A stretch of DNA of 64,000 nt from Mycobacterium sp. shizuoka-1 (GTDB lineage: Bacteria; Actinomycetota; Actinomycetes; Mycobacteriales; Mycobacteriaceae), in NCBI RefSeq assembly GCF_002723835.1, contig NZ_BEWG01000081.1:1-64000 (forward strand), read 5' to 3'. A program made the translations under genes and the position numbers. The notes beneath the pieces are model-generated. The model searched no databases and was not told the DNA's origin. It worked only from the letters and a program-made list of their open reading frames with translations. Below, in pieces: positions 7,627 to 16,047 of the stretch (the first letter of the stretch is position 1; every line of letters begins with the position of its first letter).

Positions 7627-9360
7627 ATGATCGACCGCCACATTCCTTGGATGCAGCCCGCCTCGGCCCCGGGCCGCTTCCGTGAGATCGGCGTGTGGGG
7701 CGACCAGACGATCGCGGACGTCGTCGACGACCACGCACAACGGCATCCCGAAAAGACTGCGGTCATCGATTCCCGCGAAAAGCTGACATACGCCCAACTC
7801 AGGGACCTGTCGCTGCGCCTTGCGCGGGTCCTGCTCGATCACGGTGTCGAGCCCGGCGACCCGGTCGCCATCCACCTGCCCGGCTGCGTTTTGCTGCCGG
7901 CACTGCACCTGGCGTGCAACAGGATCGGCGCGCTGTTCCTGCCGGTGAGCACCGGCTGGCGCGGCGCCGAGCTGCGGTCTCTGCTGGGCACGGTACGGGC
8001 TTCGATGCTGATCGTCCTCAACGATAACGGCGGCTTCGACTACGTCGGCCTGGCGGAAACGCTGCGTGACGGGCTGCCCGACCTCAAACACGTGTTGACC
8101 GCCCGAAGCGGTTCGCTGGAATCGCTGGCAGCCAACTCGGCGCCTCTGACCGCCGGCGAGCTCGACGAGCATCGGCCGAGCGCCGATGCGCCCGCACACG
8201 TGATGTCCTCGTCGGGAACGACCGGTATCCCCAAGGCGTCGGTGTGGAGTTCGAATGACCTGGTCGCCCTGCTCGTCCACCATATGGGCCGCCGCCTCCA
8301 CCTCGGTGCCGACGACGTCGCCGCCGCCATCGCACCGGCCAGCACGGGCTCGACCGGCTACGTCTTTCCCGTGCTGGCACCACTGTTGGTGGGTGCGACG
8401 ACCGCGCTGCTGGAAACCTGGAAGCCGCAGGCCGCACTGGACCTGATCATCCGGGAGCAGTGCACCTACGCGACCGCCGTGCCCACCCAGATGATCATGA
8501 TGCTGGAGTTCCCGCTCGAGCAGTATGACCTGTCCCACTTCACCCGATTCAACAACGCGGGCGCCCCGCTGCCACAGTCCACCGCGCGCGACCTCGAATC
8601 ACGGATGGGCTGCCGCGTGCAAACCATTTACGGCGCCACCGATGGGGGAGTGCCCGCCATCACGTCGATCGACGATCCAGACGAGCTACGCCACACGACC
8701 GTCGGCTCGGTCTGCCCCGGTGTCGAGGTGGTGTTGCTCGGCGCGGACGGCAACCCCGTGCCGCCGGGCGACGCTGGTGAACTGTGCTGGCGTGGGCCCA
8801 ACAAGTCATACGGCTATCTCAACGAGCCCGACTACGACCGGCAGGCTTGGGATGATCAGGGTTTCTTCCACTCCGGTGACGTCGGTGAGTTCGATGACCG
8901 CGGATACCTACGCATCGTGGGGCGCATCAAGGACATGATCTTGCGGGGAGGCACCAACATCTTCCCGCGGGAAGTCGAGGAGCTGCTGCTCGAGCACCCT
9001 GACGTGGCTGGCGTAGCGATCGTGGGAATCCCCGATGAGCGGCTGGGCGAGCGGGCCTGCGCCGCAGTGGTGCCCGCTTTAGGCTCTCACCCCCGGCTCG
9101 ACGATCTGTGCTCGTTTCTGCTCGACCGCCAGCTCGCCAAGGCCAAGCTGCCCGAAAGATTCATCGTGCTCGATGAGCTGCCGACCAATGCCGGCGGAAA
9201 GGTCGACAAAGCGCTCCTTCGAGACATCGCCATCAAGGACCTGGCAGGTCACGCGCGTAACGAAGACGGGACCTCAGCTCGCCATCGGCCGCCGGCGCCA
9301 GGTACGCCGGCTGACACCGCACCGTCAACCGCAGAACGCGCAGCTGAGGGAACGGCATGA
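7627..9360 (+). CDS. AMP-forming acyl-CoA synthetase, possibly alicyclic acid-CoA ligase
   Basis: A 577-residue ANL-family ligase. SSSGTTGIPKAS is the phosphate loop, TIYGATDGG the A5 motif, GRIKDMILRGGTNIFP the hinge, and the NAGGKVDK lysine near the C-terminus the adenylation residue. ATG at 7627 follows AAGGAG. About 50 residues rich in Pro/Ala extend past the usual end. It activates a carboxylic acid to its CoA thioester. Placement beside ADH/ALDH genes and the BadH/BadI-like enzymes suggests a ring-bearing acid, as for the cyclohexanecarboxylate ligase AliA, but the specificity is inferred from context. It overlaps the next gene by ATGA. Confidence 0.88.
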   Translation: MIDRHIPWMQPASAPGRFREIGVWGDQTIADVVDDHAQRHPEKTAVIDSREKLTYAQLRDLSLRLARVLLDHGVEPGDPVAIHLPGCVLLPALHLACNRIGALFLPVSTGWRGAELRSLLGTVRASMLIVLNDNGGFDYVGLAETLRDGLPDLKHVLTARSGSLESLAANSAPLTAGELDEHRPSADAPAHVMSSSGTTGIPKASVWSSNDLVALLVHHMGRRLHLGADDVAAAIAPASTGSTGYVFPVLAPLLVGATTALLETWKPQAALDLIIREQCTYATAVPTQMIMMLEFPLEQYDLSHFTRFNNAGAPLPQSTARDLESRMGCRVQTIYGATDGGVPAITSIDDPDELRHTTVGSVCPGVEVVLLGADGNPVPPGDAGELCWRGPNKSYGYLNEPDYDRQAWDDQGFFHSGDVGEFDDRGYLRIVGRIKDMILRGGTNIFPREVEELLLEHPDVAGVAIVGIPDERLGERACAAVVPALGSHPRLDDLCSFLLDRQLAKAKLPERFIVLDELPTNAGGKVDKALLRDIAIKDLAGHARNEDGTSARHRPPAPGTPADTAPSTAERAAEGTA

Positions 9361-10532
9361 GCGATCCGACCGGCCCGCTGTCCGGGGTACGCATCCTCGA
9401 CCTGTCCGCGCTGGCCCCAGGGCCGTTTGCCACCATGCTGCTCGGCGACCTCGGCGCGGAGGTGATCACGGTGGAAGCCCCGGCCGCCGCGCGAAGCGGC
9501 AGCGGTCTTGGCGCGCTACCCGGTTACGGTGGTGAGCGCGCGCGCCGACAGGGCATCAATCCGCTGTATCGCTCCCGACGATCACTCGTGCTGGACCTCA
9601 AGCAACCGCAAGCCCTGGAGATCGCCCTGCAACTGGCGCAGCGCAGTGACGTCTTCGTCGAGGGATTCCGGCCGGGAACCTGCGAGCGGCTCGGATTGGG
9701 CTACGACACGGTCGCCGCGCGGAACCCGGCGATCGTCTATTGCTCGCTGACCGGCTATGGGCAATCCGGGGAGCTGGCGATGCGCGCCGGTCACGATCTC
9801 AACTACATCGCCGAGTCGGGCCTGCTGTCGGCGACGACACGCGATGGCCAGCGTCCGGGCATACCCGTCAACGTGGTGGCCGACTTCGCCGCAGGAGGTT
9901 TGCTGGCCGCGTTCGGCATCCTGGCCGGCCTCCTGGGCCGCCAGGCCAGCGGCCGGGGAACTCACATCGACGTGTCGATGTATGAGGGGCTGCTCGGCCT
10001 GCTGCAGGTGGTCCAGTCGTGGACGCTGGCGTCGGCGCCGGATCCGTCGTGGGGCCGGGGCCTGCTGTCGGGGGCGGTCCCCTTCTATGACTGCTATCGC
10101 ACGGCCGACGGGCAATGGCTGTCGGTGGCTGCTCTGGAGCCGAAGTTCTTCGCGAACCTCTGCACAGCACTCGGCCGCCCCGACCTGATCTCGGCTTATG
10201 CCGACCAGTCTCGATGGGGCGAGCTGCGGGCCGCATTCGAGAAGACCTTCTCCGCTGCCTCGCTCGCGGAATGGCTGGCCCGGCTGGAAGAGGTCGACAC
10301 CGCGGTGGCTCCCGTGAGGTCGCTGCCCGACGCGTTCGACGCAGCGCAGCGCAGAGGGTTGCTGGACGCGCCGGGTGTGGTTGGCCCGCTGCCGCGCATG
10401 AGCGCGTGGAAGCCAACCGCGGGATCGGTCGTTACCCGGCCCGGGCAGCACACTCGCGAAATTCTCGACGAGATCGGCCTTTCCCCGGACGAGATCGAAA
10501 CGCTGCGGGCGACCGGCGCGGTCACGGAGTGA
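9357..10532 (+). CDS. CaiB/BaiF family CoA-transferase, alpha-methylacyl-CoA racemase-like
   Basis: A 391-residue class III CoA-transferase-fold protein. VEGFRPG near 101-107, then RAGHDLNYIA (146-147 His-Asp) supplies the family's catalytic aspartate. GHDxNY, PFYDCYxTADGQW and VAALEPKFF are the wording of alpha-methylacyl-CoA racemases such as mycobacterial Mcr, not of typical CoA-transferases. Racemases interconvert 2R- and 2S-methylacyl-CoA so that stereospecific dehydrogenases can act. Start ATG overlaps the ligase stop (ATGA), so the two are co-translated. This suits a methyl-branched, isoprenoid-derived acid. A true CoA-transferase remains possible. Confidence 0.85.
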   Translation: MSDPTGPLSGVRILDLSALAPGPFATMLLGDLGAEVITVEAPAAARSGSGLGALPGYGGERARRQGINPLYRSRRSLVLDLKQPQALEIALQLAQRSDVFVEGFRPGTCERLGLGYDTVAARNPAIVYCSLTGYGQSGELAMRAGHDLNYIAESGLLSATTRDGQRPGIPVNVVADFAAGGLLAAFGILAGLLGRQASGRGTHIDVSMYEGLLGLLQVVQSWTLASAPDPSWGRGLLSGAVPFYDCYRTADGQWLSVAALEPKFFANLCTALGRPDLISAYADQSRWGELRAAFEKTFSAASLAEWLARLEEVDTAVAPVRSLPDAFDAAQRRGLLDAPGVVGPLPRMSAWKPTAGSVVTRPGQHTREILDEIGLSPDEIETLRATGAVTE

Positions 10533-10620
10533 AATCGGCGAGGACGATCCAAATCGGGATGATCATCGTCATTGTAAAGTATATGGACTCTGGACGTCGT
10601 AACGGAGAAACGATCGGAGA

Positions 10621-11382
10621 ATGAGCATGCAGGCACGTGTCGCCGTCGTCACCGGCGCCGCTAGAGGAATCGGACGCGAGATCGCGTTAGCGCTAGGCCG
10701 GCAAGGCCGCCACGTCGCGGTGGTCGATCTGCGCGACCACGAGGCTAAGGAGACCGCGGCGACGATCACCGCAGCCGGCGGCACCGCCGTGCCCGTCGCC
10801 GTGGATGTCACCGACCCGGCGTCGGTGAAGGAGGGCCTCAACGAGGTTCGCCAGAAGCTGGGATCGATCTCCATCCTGGTCAACAACGCTGGGTGGGACG
10901 AGCTCAAGCCCTTTGTCGATACCGACGAGGAGTTCTGGCAGCGCGTCATCGAGATCAACTACAAGGGCGTGCTTCGGACCACGCACGACGTGCTTCCGGC
11001 GATGATCGAGGCGGGGTGGGGGCGGATTGTCAACATCGGCTCGGACGCCGGTCGTGTCGGTTCGTCGCTGGAGTCGGTGTACTCGGGGGCCAAGGGCGCT
11101 GTGATCGCATTCACGAAGACGATCGCTCGCGAGGTCGCCCGCGCGGGGGTAACCGCCAACACCGTGTGCCCCGGCCCGACCGACACCCCTTTGCTACAAG
11201 AGATCGTCCGCGGCCAAGCCGATGCAGACAAGGTGATCGGTGCGATGACCCGGGCGGTGCCGATGAAGCGTCTGGGCCGGCCGGAGGAGGTCGCCGCCGC
11301 GGTCGCGTTCCTCGCTTCCGACGACGCGGGGTTCATCACCGGACAGACGCTGTCGGTGAGCGGCGGCCTTACCATGGCGTAG
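10621..11382 (+). CDS. SDR-family dehydrogenase, BadH-like (2-hydroxyacyl-ring-CoA dehydrogenase)
   Basis: A 253-residue short-chain dehydrogenase. TGAARGIG near the N-terminus binds NAD; NNAG and YSGAK (catalytic Tyr and Lys) are present. LVNNAGWDELKPF, IVNIGSDAGRVGSS and VCPGPTDTPLL match from memory the wording of BadH, the 2-hydroxycyclohexanecarboxyl-CoA dehydrogenase of Rhodopseudomonas, including the ending ITGQTLSVSGGLTM. It would oxidise a beta-hydroxy CoA thioester to the beta-keto form, the substrate for the BadI-like hydrolase at 14097-14906. Start 10621 follows GGAG. Its last codons are duplicated in tandem (11371-11406). Confidence 0.88.
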   Translation: MSMQARVAVVTGAARGIGREIALALGRQGRHVAVVDLRDHEAKETAATITAAGGTAVPVAVDVTDPASVKEGLNEVRQKLGSISILVNNAGWDELKPFVDTDEEFWQRVIEINYKGVLRTTHDVLPAMIEAGWGRIVNIGSDAGRVGSSLESVYSGAKGAVIAFTKTIAREVARAGVTANTVCPGPTDTPLLQEIVRGQADADKVIGAMTRAVPMKRLGRPEEVAAAVAFLASDDAGFITGQTLSVSGGLTMA

Positions 11383-11406
11383 CTCTGAACCATGGCGTAG
11401 CTCTGA
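11371..11406. repeat. Perfect 18-bp tandem duplication at the end of the BadH-like gene
   Basis: ACCATGGCGTAGCTCTGA occurs at 11371-11388 and again, with no gap, at 11389-11406. The first copy carries the last codons and TAG of the SDR gene; the second is non-coding. It looks like a recent slippage duplication. Confidence 0.95.
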
Positions 11407-11430
11407 CCGACGGCCGCAGCGCCGGGAACG

Positions 11431-11763
11431 CTACCGCCCCCCGGTGCCGCTCCTTAGCTCCAGGTTCTTGACGATAGGGGGATCGGCGCTGAGCTTCCCG
11501 ACGCGGCGGGCGCCACCGGGAGAGCCGATTTCGGAGAAGAAGTCGGCATTGATCTGCTGATAGTGCCGTACACCGTCGGGGAGGTCGGTCTCGTAGTGGA
11601 TCGCCTCCACGGGGCAGACCGGTTCGCACGCCCCGCAATCGATGCACTCGGCGGGGTGGATGTACATCATCCGTTCGCCTTCGTATATGCAGTCGACCGG
11701 GCATTCTTTGATGCACGTCTTGTCGAGAACGTCGACACATGCCTCGGTAATCACATAAGTCAC
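11431..11763 (-). CDS. 7Fe ferredoxin ([3Fe-4S][4Fe-4S], FdxA type)
   Basis: A 110-residue ferredoxin with C9-x7-C17-x3-C21-P for the first cluster region and CIDCGACEPVCP for the 4Fe-4S cluster. The roughly 40-residue C-terminal tail is usual for actinobacterial FdxA. GTG start at 11763 follows AAAGGTG. It is a small cytoplasmic electron carrier, transcribed against the BadH-like gene and along with the acyl-CoA dehydrogenases. Its electron partner is not shown by sequence. Confidence 0.93.
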   Translation of the reverse strand: MTYVITEACVDVLDKTCIKECPVDCIYEGERMMYIHPAECIDCGACEPVCPVEAIHYETDLPDGVRHYQQINADFFSEIGSPGGARRVGKLSADPPIVKNLELRSGTGGR

Positions 11764-11864
11764 GGATTCACCTTTCTCTACTCTTTATGTAACCCCGTTG
11801 CGACGTCACGCTGGACGTGGCGGATGACCGTAGGCTGGTACCTGCCAGAACGGGGCCGTGCGCT

Positions 11865-12881
11865 TCACACGGCCGAGGAGCCGAAGATGGTCTCGGCTAT
11901 CCGGGCACGGTGTTGGCGCGGGGTCCCGTACGCCTGTTCCATGGCCTTCCCCCGTTTGAGCCACAGGTGCAGGTCATGCTCCCAGGTGAAACCGATCCCA
12001 CCGTGGCATTGCAAAGCGCTGTCGTTGGCGGTCTTTTCCGCTTCCGACGCGCAACTCTTGGCAACCGCCGCGGCCGTCGGCGCTTCATCCGAACCAATGG
12101 CGACCAAGTGCGCGGCGACCCACGTCGCCGGCCGGGCGAATTCGACCGCGAGATAGGCATTGGAGAGTTGATGCTTGACGGCCTGAAACGATCCGACCGG
12201 TCTGCCGAACTGCTCCCGCTGCCGCACATAATCGACCGTGGTTTCTACTAAGTACGCCCCGATGCCCACGAGCGTGGCAGCGGCGGCCACGGCGGCGCGT
12301 ACGGCTAAAAGGTCCGCCCGTCCGGTGCTGCCGGGCAACAAGGTATCGGAGGTGGCTTCGGCGCGGATAGTCGCCAGGCGGCGGGCGCCGTCCTCGACTT
12401 CGTGGGACTCGATGTCGCAGTTGCTCACGGGTACGACATGCAGACAGTCCTCGCTCGCCACCACGATGAGGTCGAACGAGCTGTCGATGACAGCGAACGG
12501 TGCACCCGGCGGCTGAATGGTGGCGATTAGTTCGCCGGCTGCGATGGCGGGCAACCACCGCTCGATCTGGCGGTCGCTGCCCATGTCTGCGATCGTCAGC
12601 GCCGCCACCGCGGTCTCCAGCAGCGGGTCGGGAAGCGCGACCCGGCCGGCTTCCTCGAGCAGCAATGCGAGCTCCACATCAGAGCGCCCCAGGCCGCCGA
12701 ACCGTTCTGGCACTACGACACCGAGGAACCCAATCTCGGCCAGTCGAGCCCACGCCGCGCGATCGACGGCGCAGTCGGCATCCCAGGCCGAACGAACCCG
12801 CGACGCAGGGTACTCGGCACGCAAGAATTCCCGTGCCGCGGCTGCCAGCTCTTTCTGGTCGGGCGTGAGGTCGATGTTCAC
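11865..12881 (-). CDS. Acyl-CoA dehydrogenase, small partner of a probable heteromeric pair
   Basis: A 338-residue acyl-CoA dehydrogenase-fold protein, shorter than the usual 380-400. YVRQREQFGRPVGSFQAVKH is the FAD-contacting region and CHGGIGFTWEHDLHLWLKR the C-terminal active-site region. GTG start overlaps the stop of the preceding dehydrogenase (GTGA), so the pair is co-translated. In mycobacteria, adjacent long and short FadE proteins such as FadE28-FadE29 form alpha2-beta2 enzymes acting on bulky CoA thioesters. That is the likely state here. The substrate is probably the ring-bearing acyl-CoA of this locus (inference). Confidence 0.87.
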   Translation of the reverse strand: MNIDLTPDQKELAAAAREFLRAEYPASRVRSAWDADCAVDRAAWARLAEIGFLGVVVPERFGGLGRSDVELALLLEEAGRVALPDPLLETAVAALTIADMGSDRQIERWLPAIAAGELIATIQPPGAPFAVIDSSFDLIVVASEDCLHVVPVSNCDIESHEVEDGARRLATIRAEATSDTLLPGSTGRADLLAVRAAVAAAATLVGIGAYLVETTVDYVRQREQFGRPVGSFQAVKHQLSNAYLAVEFARPATWVAAHLVAIGSDEAPTAAAVAKSCASEAEKTANDSALQCHGGIGFTWEHDLHLWLKRGKAMEQAYGTPRQHRARIAETIFGSSAV

Positions 12882-14041
12882 CGCGGCTCCCGTGGAAGTC
12901 CGAGCAGGCGCTCGCCGATGATGTTGCGTTGTATCTCGTTGGTGCCGGCGAAGATTCGCGACGCCCGAGCGTGCCAGTATCGGCGATGAAACCCGGCTCC
13001 AGCGGCACAGCCGGATGAATCCGCCAGTTCTGCGAAGGGACCCAGGATCTGCAGAGCGGTTTCCTGGATTCTGCTGTCGAGCTCCGACCAATACAACTTG
13101 ACGAGGCTGGACCTGGAACCGACGCCGGTGCCCGCGGCGAGTTGGCTGGCGATGTGCTGCATGTACCGGCGGAAAAGCTCGGCCTCGGCGAAGCGCGAGG
13201 CGATCTCGTCCCGGAGGGCGGGATCGTCGGCGATGCCCATACGTGTGGCGAGGTCGACCAATTGCCGCACGTCGTTGGACAGACGCACGTGGTTGCCCAA
13301 GCCGGTGCCGCGCTCGTAGCCCAGCGTCGCCATGGCAACGCGCCACCCGTCACCGACCGCACCGATGACGTTCTTCGCGGGAACGCGCACGTCGGTGAAA
13401 AACACCTCGGAGAAACCCGGCTCGCCGTGCAACTGGCGGATCGGCCGCAACTCGATGCCAGCAGTGTCCATCGGCAGCACGATGTATGTCAGGCCCCGAT
13501 GCCGAGTCTGGCCGGGGTCCGTGCGGACCAGGGCGAACATCCATTCGGCGAACGCGGACAGTGATGTCCAGATCTTCTGGCCATTGATGACGAAATCGTC
13601 TCCGTCAAGGACCGCCCGAGTTCGCACGGCGGACAGGTCGCTGCCCGCGCCCGGTTCGGAGAATCCCTGGCACCATAACTCGTCGCAGCTGAGCATCCCC
13701 GGCAGCCAGCGCTGCTTCTGCTCGGTGGTGCCGAATTCGATGATGGTGGGGCCCGCTAGTCCGAGGGCGAGACGGTTCAACCGCTGCGGAGCTGCGGCTC
13801 GGTGGTACTCCTCGTCGAACAGCATCTGGCGCATGAAGTCGGCACCTCCGCCGCGGTACTCTCGCGGCCAATGCAGCGCCGAGTAGCCCGCGGTGTACAG
13901 CGCTTTCTCCCATTCCCGATGTGCGGCCACACCCTCGGCCGTGTAGGGCGGCGGTAAGGGGTGAGTGGGCGCGTTGGTCGTCAGCCAGGCGCGTACTTCA
14001 TCGCGGAACGCCAGCTCTGAATCGGAGTACGACAATTCCAT
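12878..14041 (-). CDS. Acyl-CoA dehydrogenase, long partner of a probable heteromeric pair
   Basis: A 387-residue acyl-CoA dehydrogenase. CQGFSEPGAGSDLSAVRT is the first signature; GYERGTGLGNH and the C-terminal AGTNEIQRNII are also present. ATG at 14041 follows a GGGGGG run. It overlaps the 338-residue partner by four bases. It would introduce the alpha-beta double bond, the step done by AliB/BadJ in cyclohexanecarboxylate breakdown. It lies 55 bases from the BadI-like gene upstream on the same strand. Confidence 0.9.
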   Translation of the reverse strand: MELSYSDSELAFRDEVRAWLTTNAPTHPLPPPYTAEGVAAHREWEKALYTAGYSALHWPREYRGGGADFMRQMLFDEEYHRAAAPQRLNRLALGLAGPTIIEFGTTEQKQRWLPGMLSCDELWCQGFSEPGAGSDLSAVRTRAVLDGDDFVINGQKIWTSLSAFAEWMFALVRTDPGQTRHRGLTYIVLPMDTAGIELRPIRQLHGEPGFSEVFFTDVRVPAKNVIGAVGDGWRVAMATLGYERGTGLGNHVRLSNDVRQLVDLATRMGIADDPALRDEIASRFAEAELFRRYMQHIASQLAAGTGVGSRSSLVKLYWSELDSRIQETALQILGPFAELADSSGCAAGAGFHRRYWHARASRIFAGTNEIQRNIIGERLLGLPREPR

Positions 14042-14096
14042 CGTCAACGTCCCCCCGGATTCTCGCCCACACCGCCGTTGCGAGTTGAGCGCATCG

Positions 14097-14906
14097 TCAA
14101 CGCCAAGGGGAGAAGTCGGGCTTGCGTTTGTTCATGAAGGCATCGGCGCCTTCGGATTGCTCTCCGGACACGAAGAAGCCGGGGTTCACCTGGTTGAGAA
14201 TGCTGAACCGGTCCTGTGCTTCCCGCATGGGCGCGACCGCGTCGTCAAAGGACTTTTTGACCAGTTTCAGCACGGTCGGGCTAAGCGCCAGCAACTCGTC
14301 ACACCAACGCGCGACTTCGGCATCGAGATCCTCCGGCGGCACACACGCGTTGATGAGCCCCCAGTCCAGCGCCTGCTTGGCCGAGTAGCGCCGGCACAAC
14401 ATCCACATCTCCTTGGCCCGCTTCATACCGACCACCGTCCACAGGTAGCTCACCAGCCACCCCTCGGCTGGACTGGCGACGCGCGGACCGTTCTGTCCGA
14501 GCACCGAGCGATCAGACGCGATGGTGAAATCGCAGGCGTAGGCCATGTGGTGTCCCCCGCCGATCGCGTAGCCGTCCACCCGGGCGATCACCGGCTTGAG
14601 ACATTCACGAAACGCGCGGTAGAGCTGCTTGACCAACTCGTCGAAGGAGTCATCGCCGGCGTTGAACGTGCTCTCGTCCTCCACGCTGACGTCACCACCC
14701 GCGCAGAATGCCCGTTCGCCGGCACCGGTCAGCACGATCACCCCGACGTCGCCGTCCTCGCCGGCACGTCGCACGGCCGATGTCAACTCCCTGAGGGTGT
14801 GCGGCGTGAATGCATTCAATTTGTCGGGACGATTGATCGTTATCCGGGCGACGGCATCCTTGACTTCGTAGCGGATGTCGGAGAACTCCACCATTGAACT
14901 GCTCAT
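14097..14906 (-). CDS. BadI-like beta-keto-ring-CoA hydrolase (MenB-type crotonase)
   Basis: A 269-residue crotonase-fold enzyme of the MenB/BadI branch rather than a plain hydratase. RAFCAGGD and GYAIGGGHH form the oxyanion hole. KPVIARVDGYAIGGG, GQNGPRV, CRRYSAKQALDWGL, DAEVARW and the ending NKRKPDF closely follow BadI, which hydrolytically opens 2-ketocyclohexanecarboxyl-CoA to pimeloyl-CoA. ATG at 14906 follows GGAAGGAG; ATG 14894 is an alternative. With the BadH-like SDRs, the crotonase and the dehydrogenases nearby, a retro-Claisen ring opening of an alicyclic beta-keto-CoA is the best guess. Naphthoyl-CoA synthase activity is unlikely because no menaquinone genes are nearby. Confidence 0.82.
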   Translation of the reverse strand: MSSSMVEFSDIRYEVKDAVARITINRPDKLNAFTPHTLRELTSAVRRAGEDGDVGVIVLTGAGERAFCAGGDVSVEDESTFNAGDDSFDELVKQLYRAFRECLKPVIARVDGYAIGGGHHMAYACDFTIASDRSVLGQNGPRVASPAEGWLVSYLWTVVGMKRAKEMWMLCRRYSAKQALDWGLINACVPPEDLDAEVARWCDELLALSPTVLKLVKKSFDDAVAPMREAQDRFSILNQVNPGFFVSGEQSEGADAFMNKRKPDFSPWR

Positions 14907-15063
14907 TGAACAACTGCTCCTTCCCAACGTTTCCGGGCCTCGGACTTGGCCTCGGTTACCGATATGCAGAGGACTTGGGTTGCCACGCGGGGGACAGCGG
15001 CCCTGCCGTCACACCGAGACGTTGCACGTTCTCGGCACGCCCCGCAGCAAACGCGACTGTCGC

Positions 15064-15855
15064 CTAGCCATAGCCGAAGTCGGGTGGCCGCTTATTGATG
15101 AAGGCGTCGAAGCCCACCCGGGCCTCTTCCCCGGCGAAGAGGTCGACAACCCCAGCGGACTCGGCCCGAAAGCCCGCGCAACGCCCCCCGTCCAGTCGTG
15201 CGAGCACACACGATTTGATGCGGCGCATGGCCTGGCGCGCGCCCGACGCGAGTTGTCGAGCGAACTCGACGGCTTCGCCAACGACTCGGTCGCCCTCCAC
15301 GACTCGGTTGACCAGGCCGAGCGCATGCGCTTCGGCAGCGCTCACCTGCCGGCCGGTGTAGAGCAGTTCCAGGGCGCGGCCCTTGCCGATCGTCTCGCAC
15401 AGCCGCTGCGTTCCTCCGGCGCCGGGAAGCAGGCCCAGACGAACCTCGGGAACGCCGAGCCGCACGTGTTCGCCTGCGAACCGCAGGTCGCACGCGAGGG
15501 CGAGTTCGAGGCCACCGCCCATGGCGTTACCGTTGATCGCTGCGATCACCGGCAACGGCAGTGCTTCCAGATCGTTGAGGGCCCGTTGAATCGCGTTGAC
15601 GAAATACGCAAATCCGGCAAGATCGATGTCGCGCATCACCTTGATGTCGGCGCCGGCGACAAACTGTTTTCCGTGTCCGGTAACGACGATGGCGCCGACC
15701 TCAGGCTGCAACGCTGTCTCCGAGGCTGCCCTGCTGATTTCGTGTACCACCTGCAGATCCAGCGCGTTAGCCGGCGGGCGGTCCACCGTCAACAGCGCGA
15801 CACCTCTATCCACCTCGACGCGGACGAACTTCGTGTCGCCTACGGCGATAACCAT
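15064..15855 (-). CDS. Enoyl-CoA hydratase/isomerase (crotonase family)
   Basis: A 263-residue crotonase. QFVAGADIKVM and NAMGGGLELALACDLR give the two oxyanion-hole peptides; PEVRLGLLPGAGGTQRL contains the catalytic glutamate of true hydratases. ATG at 15855 has GGAGG five bases upstream. It is the counterpart of BadK in the proposed alicyclic pathway, hydrating the ring enoyl-CoA made by the dehydrogenases. It is transcribed with the BadI-like gene (157-base gap) and divergently from the acyl-CoA dehydrogenase at 16048. Confidence 0.9.
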   Translation of the reverse strand: MVIAVGDTKFVRVEVDRGVALLTVDRPPANALDLQVVHEISRAASETALQPEVGAIVVTGHGKQFVAGADIKVMRDIDLAGFAYFVNAIQRALNDLEALPLPVIAAINGNAMGGGLELALACDLRFAGEHVRLGVPEVRLGLLPGAGGTQRLCETIGKGRALELLYTGRQVSAAEAHALGLVNRVVEGDRVVGEAVEFARQLASGARQAMRRIKSCVLARLDGGRCAGFRAESAGVVDLFAGEEARVGFDAFINKRPPDFGYG

Positions 15856-15898
15856 CGAACCTCCAGTAGCGCTGACGCTTGCACCCTTGCACGCCAGA

Positions 15899-15923
15899 CC
15901 TTATCGTAGTACTGATTATAAGG
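15899..15923. promoter_or_regulatory. CCTTAT-N13-ATAAGG inverted repeat in a divergent promoter region
   Basis: Perfect 6-base arms around a 13-base spacer that itself contains AGTACT. It lies between the divergent crotonase (start 15855) and acyl-CoA dehydrogenase (start 16048), in the only AT-rich patch there. Candidate operator; the regulator is unknown. Confidence 0.4.
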
Positions 15924-16047
15924 CAATGTGGCTATCCGCGCCGCCTACTGAACCGGGAGGCGCAGGACTGCACGCATGCCAGCTGCACCACACCAGGGGG
16001 CGTGTAGTCGCCGGGTGGTCGTCATGACCGAAACAAGGGAGTTCCGA

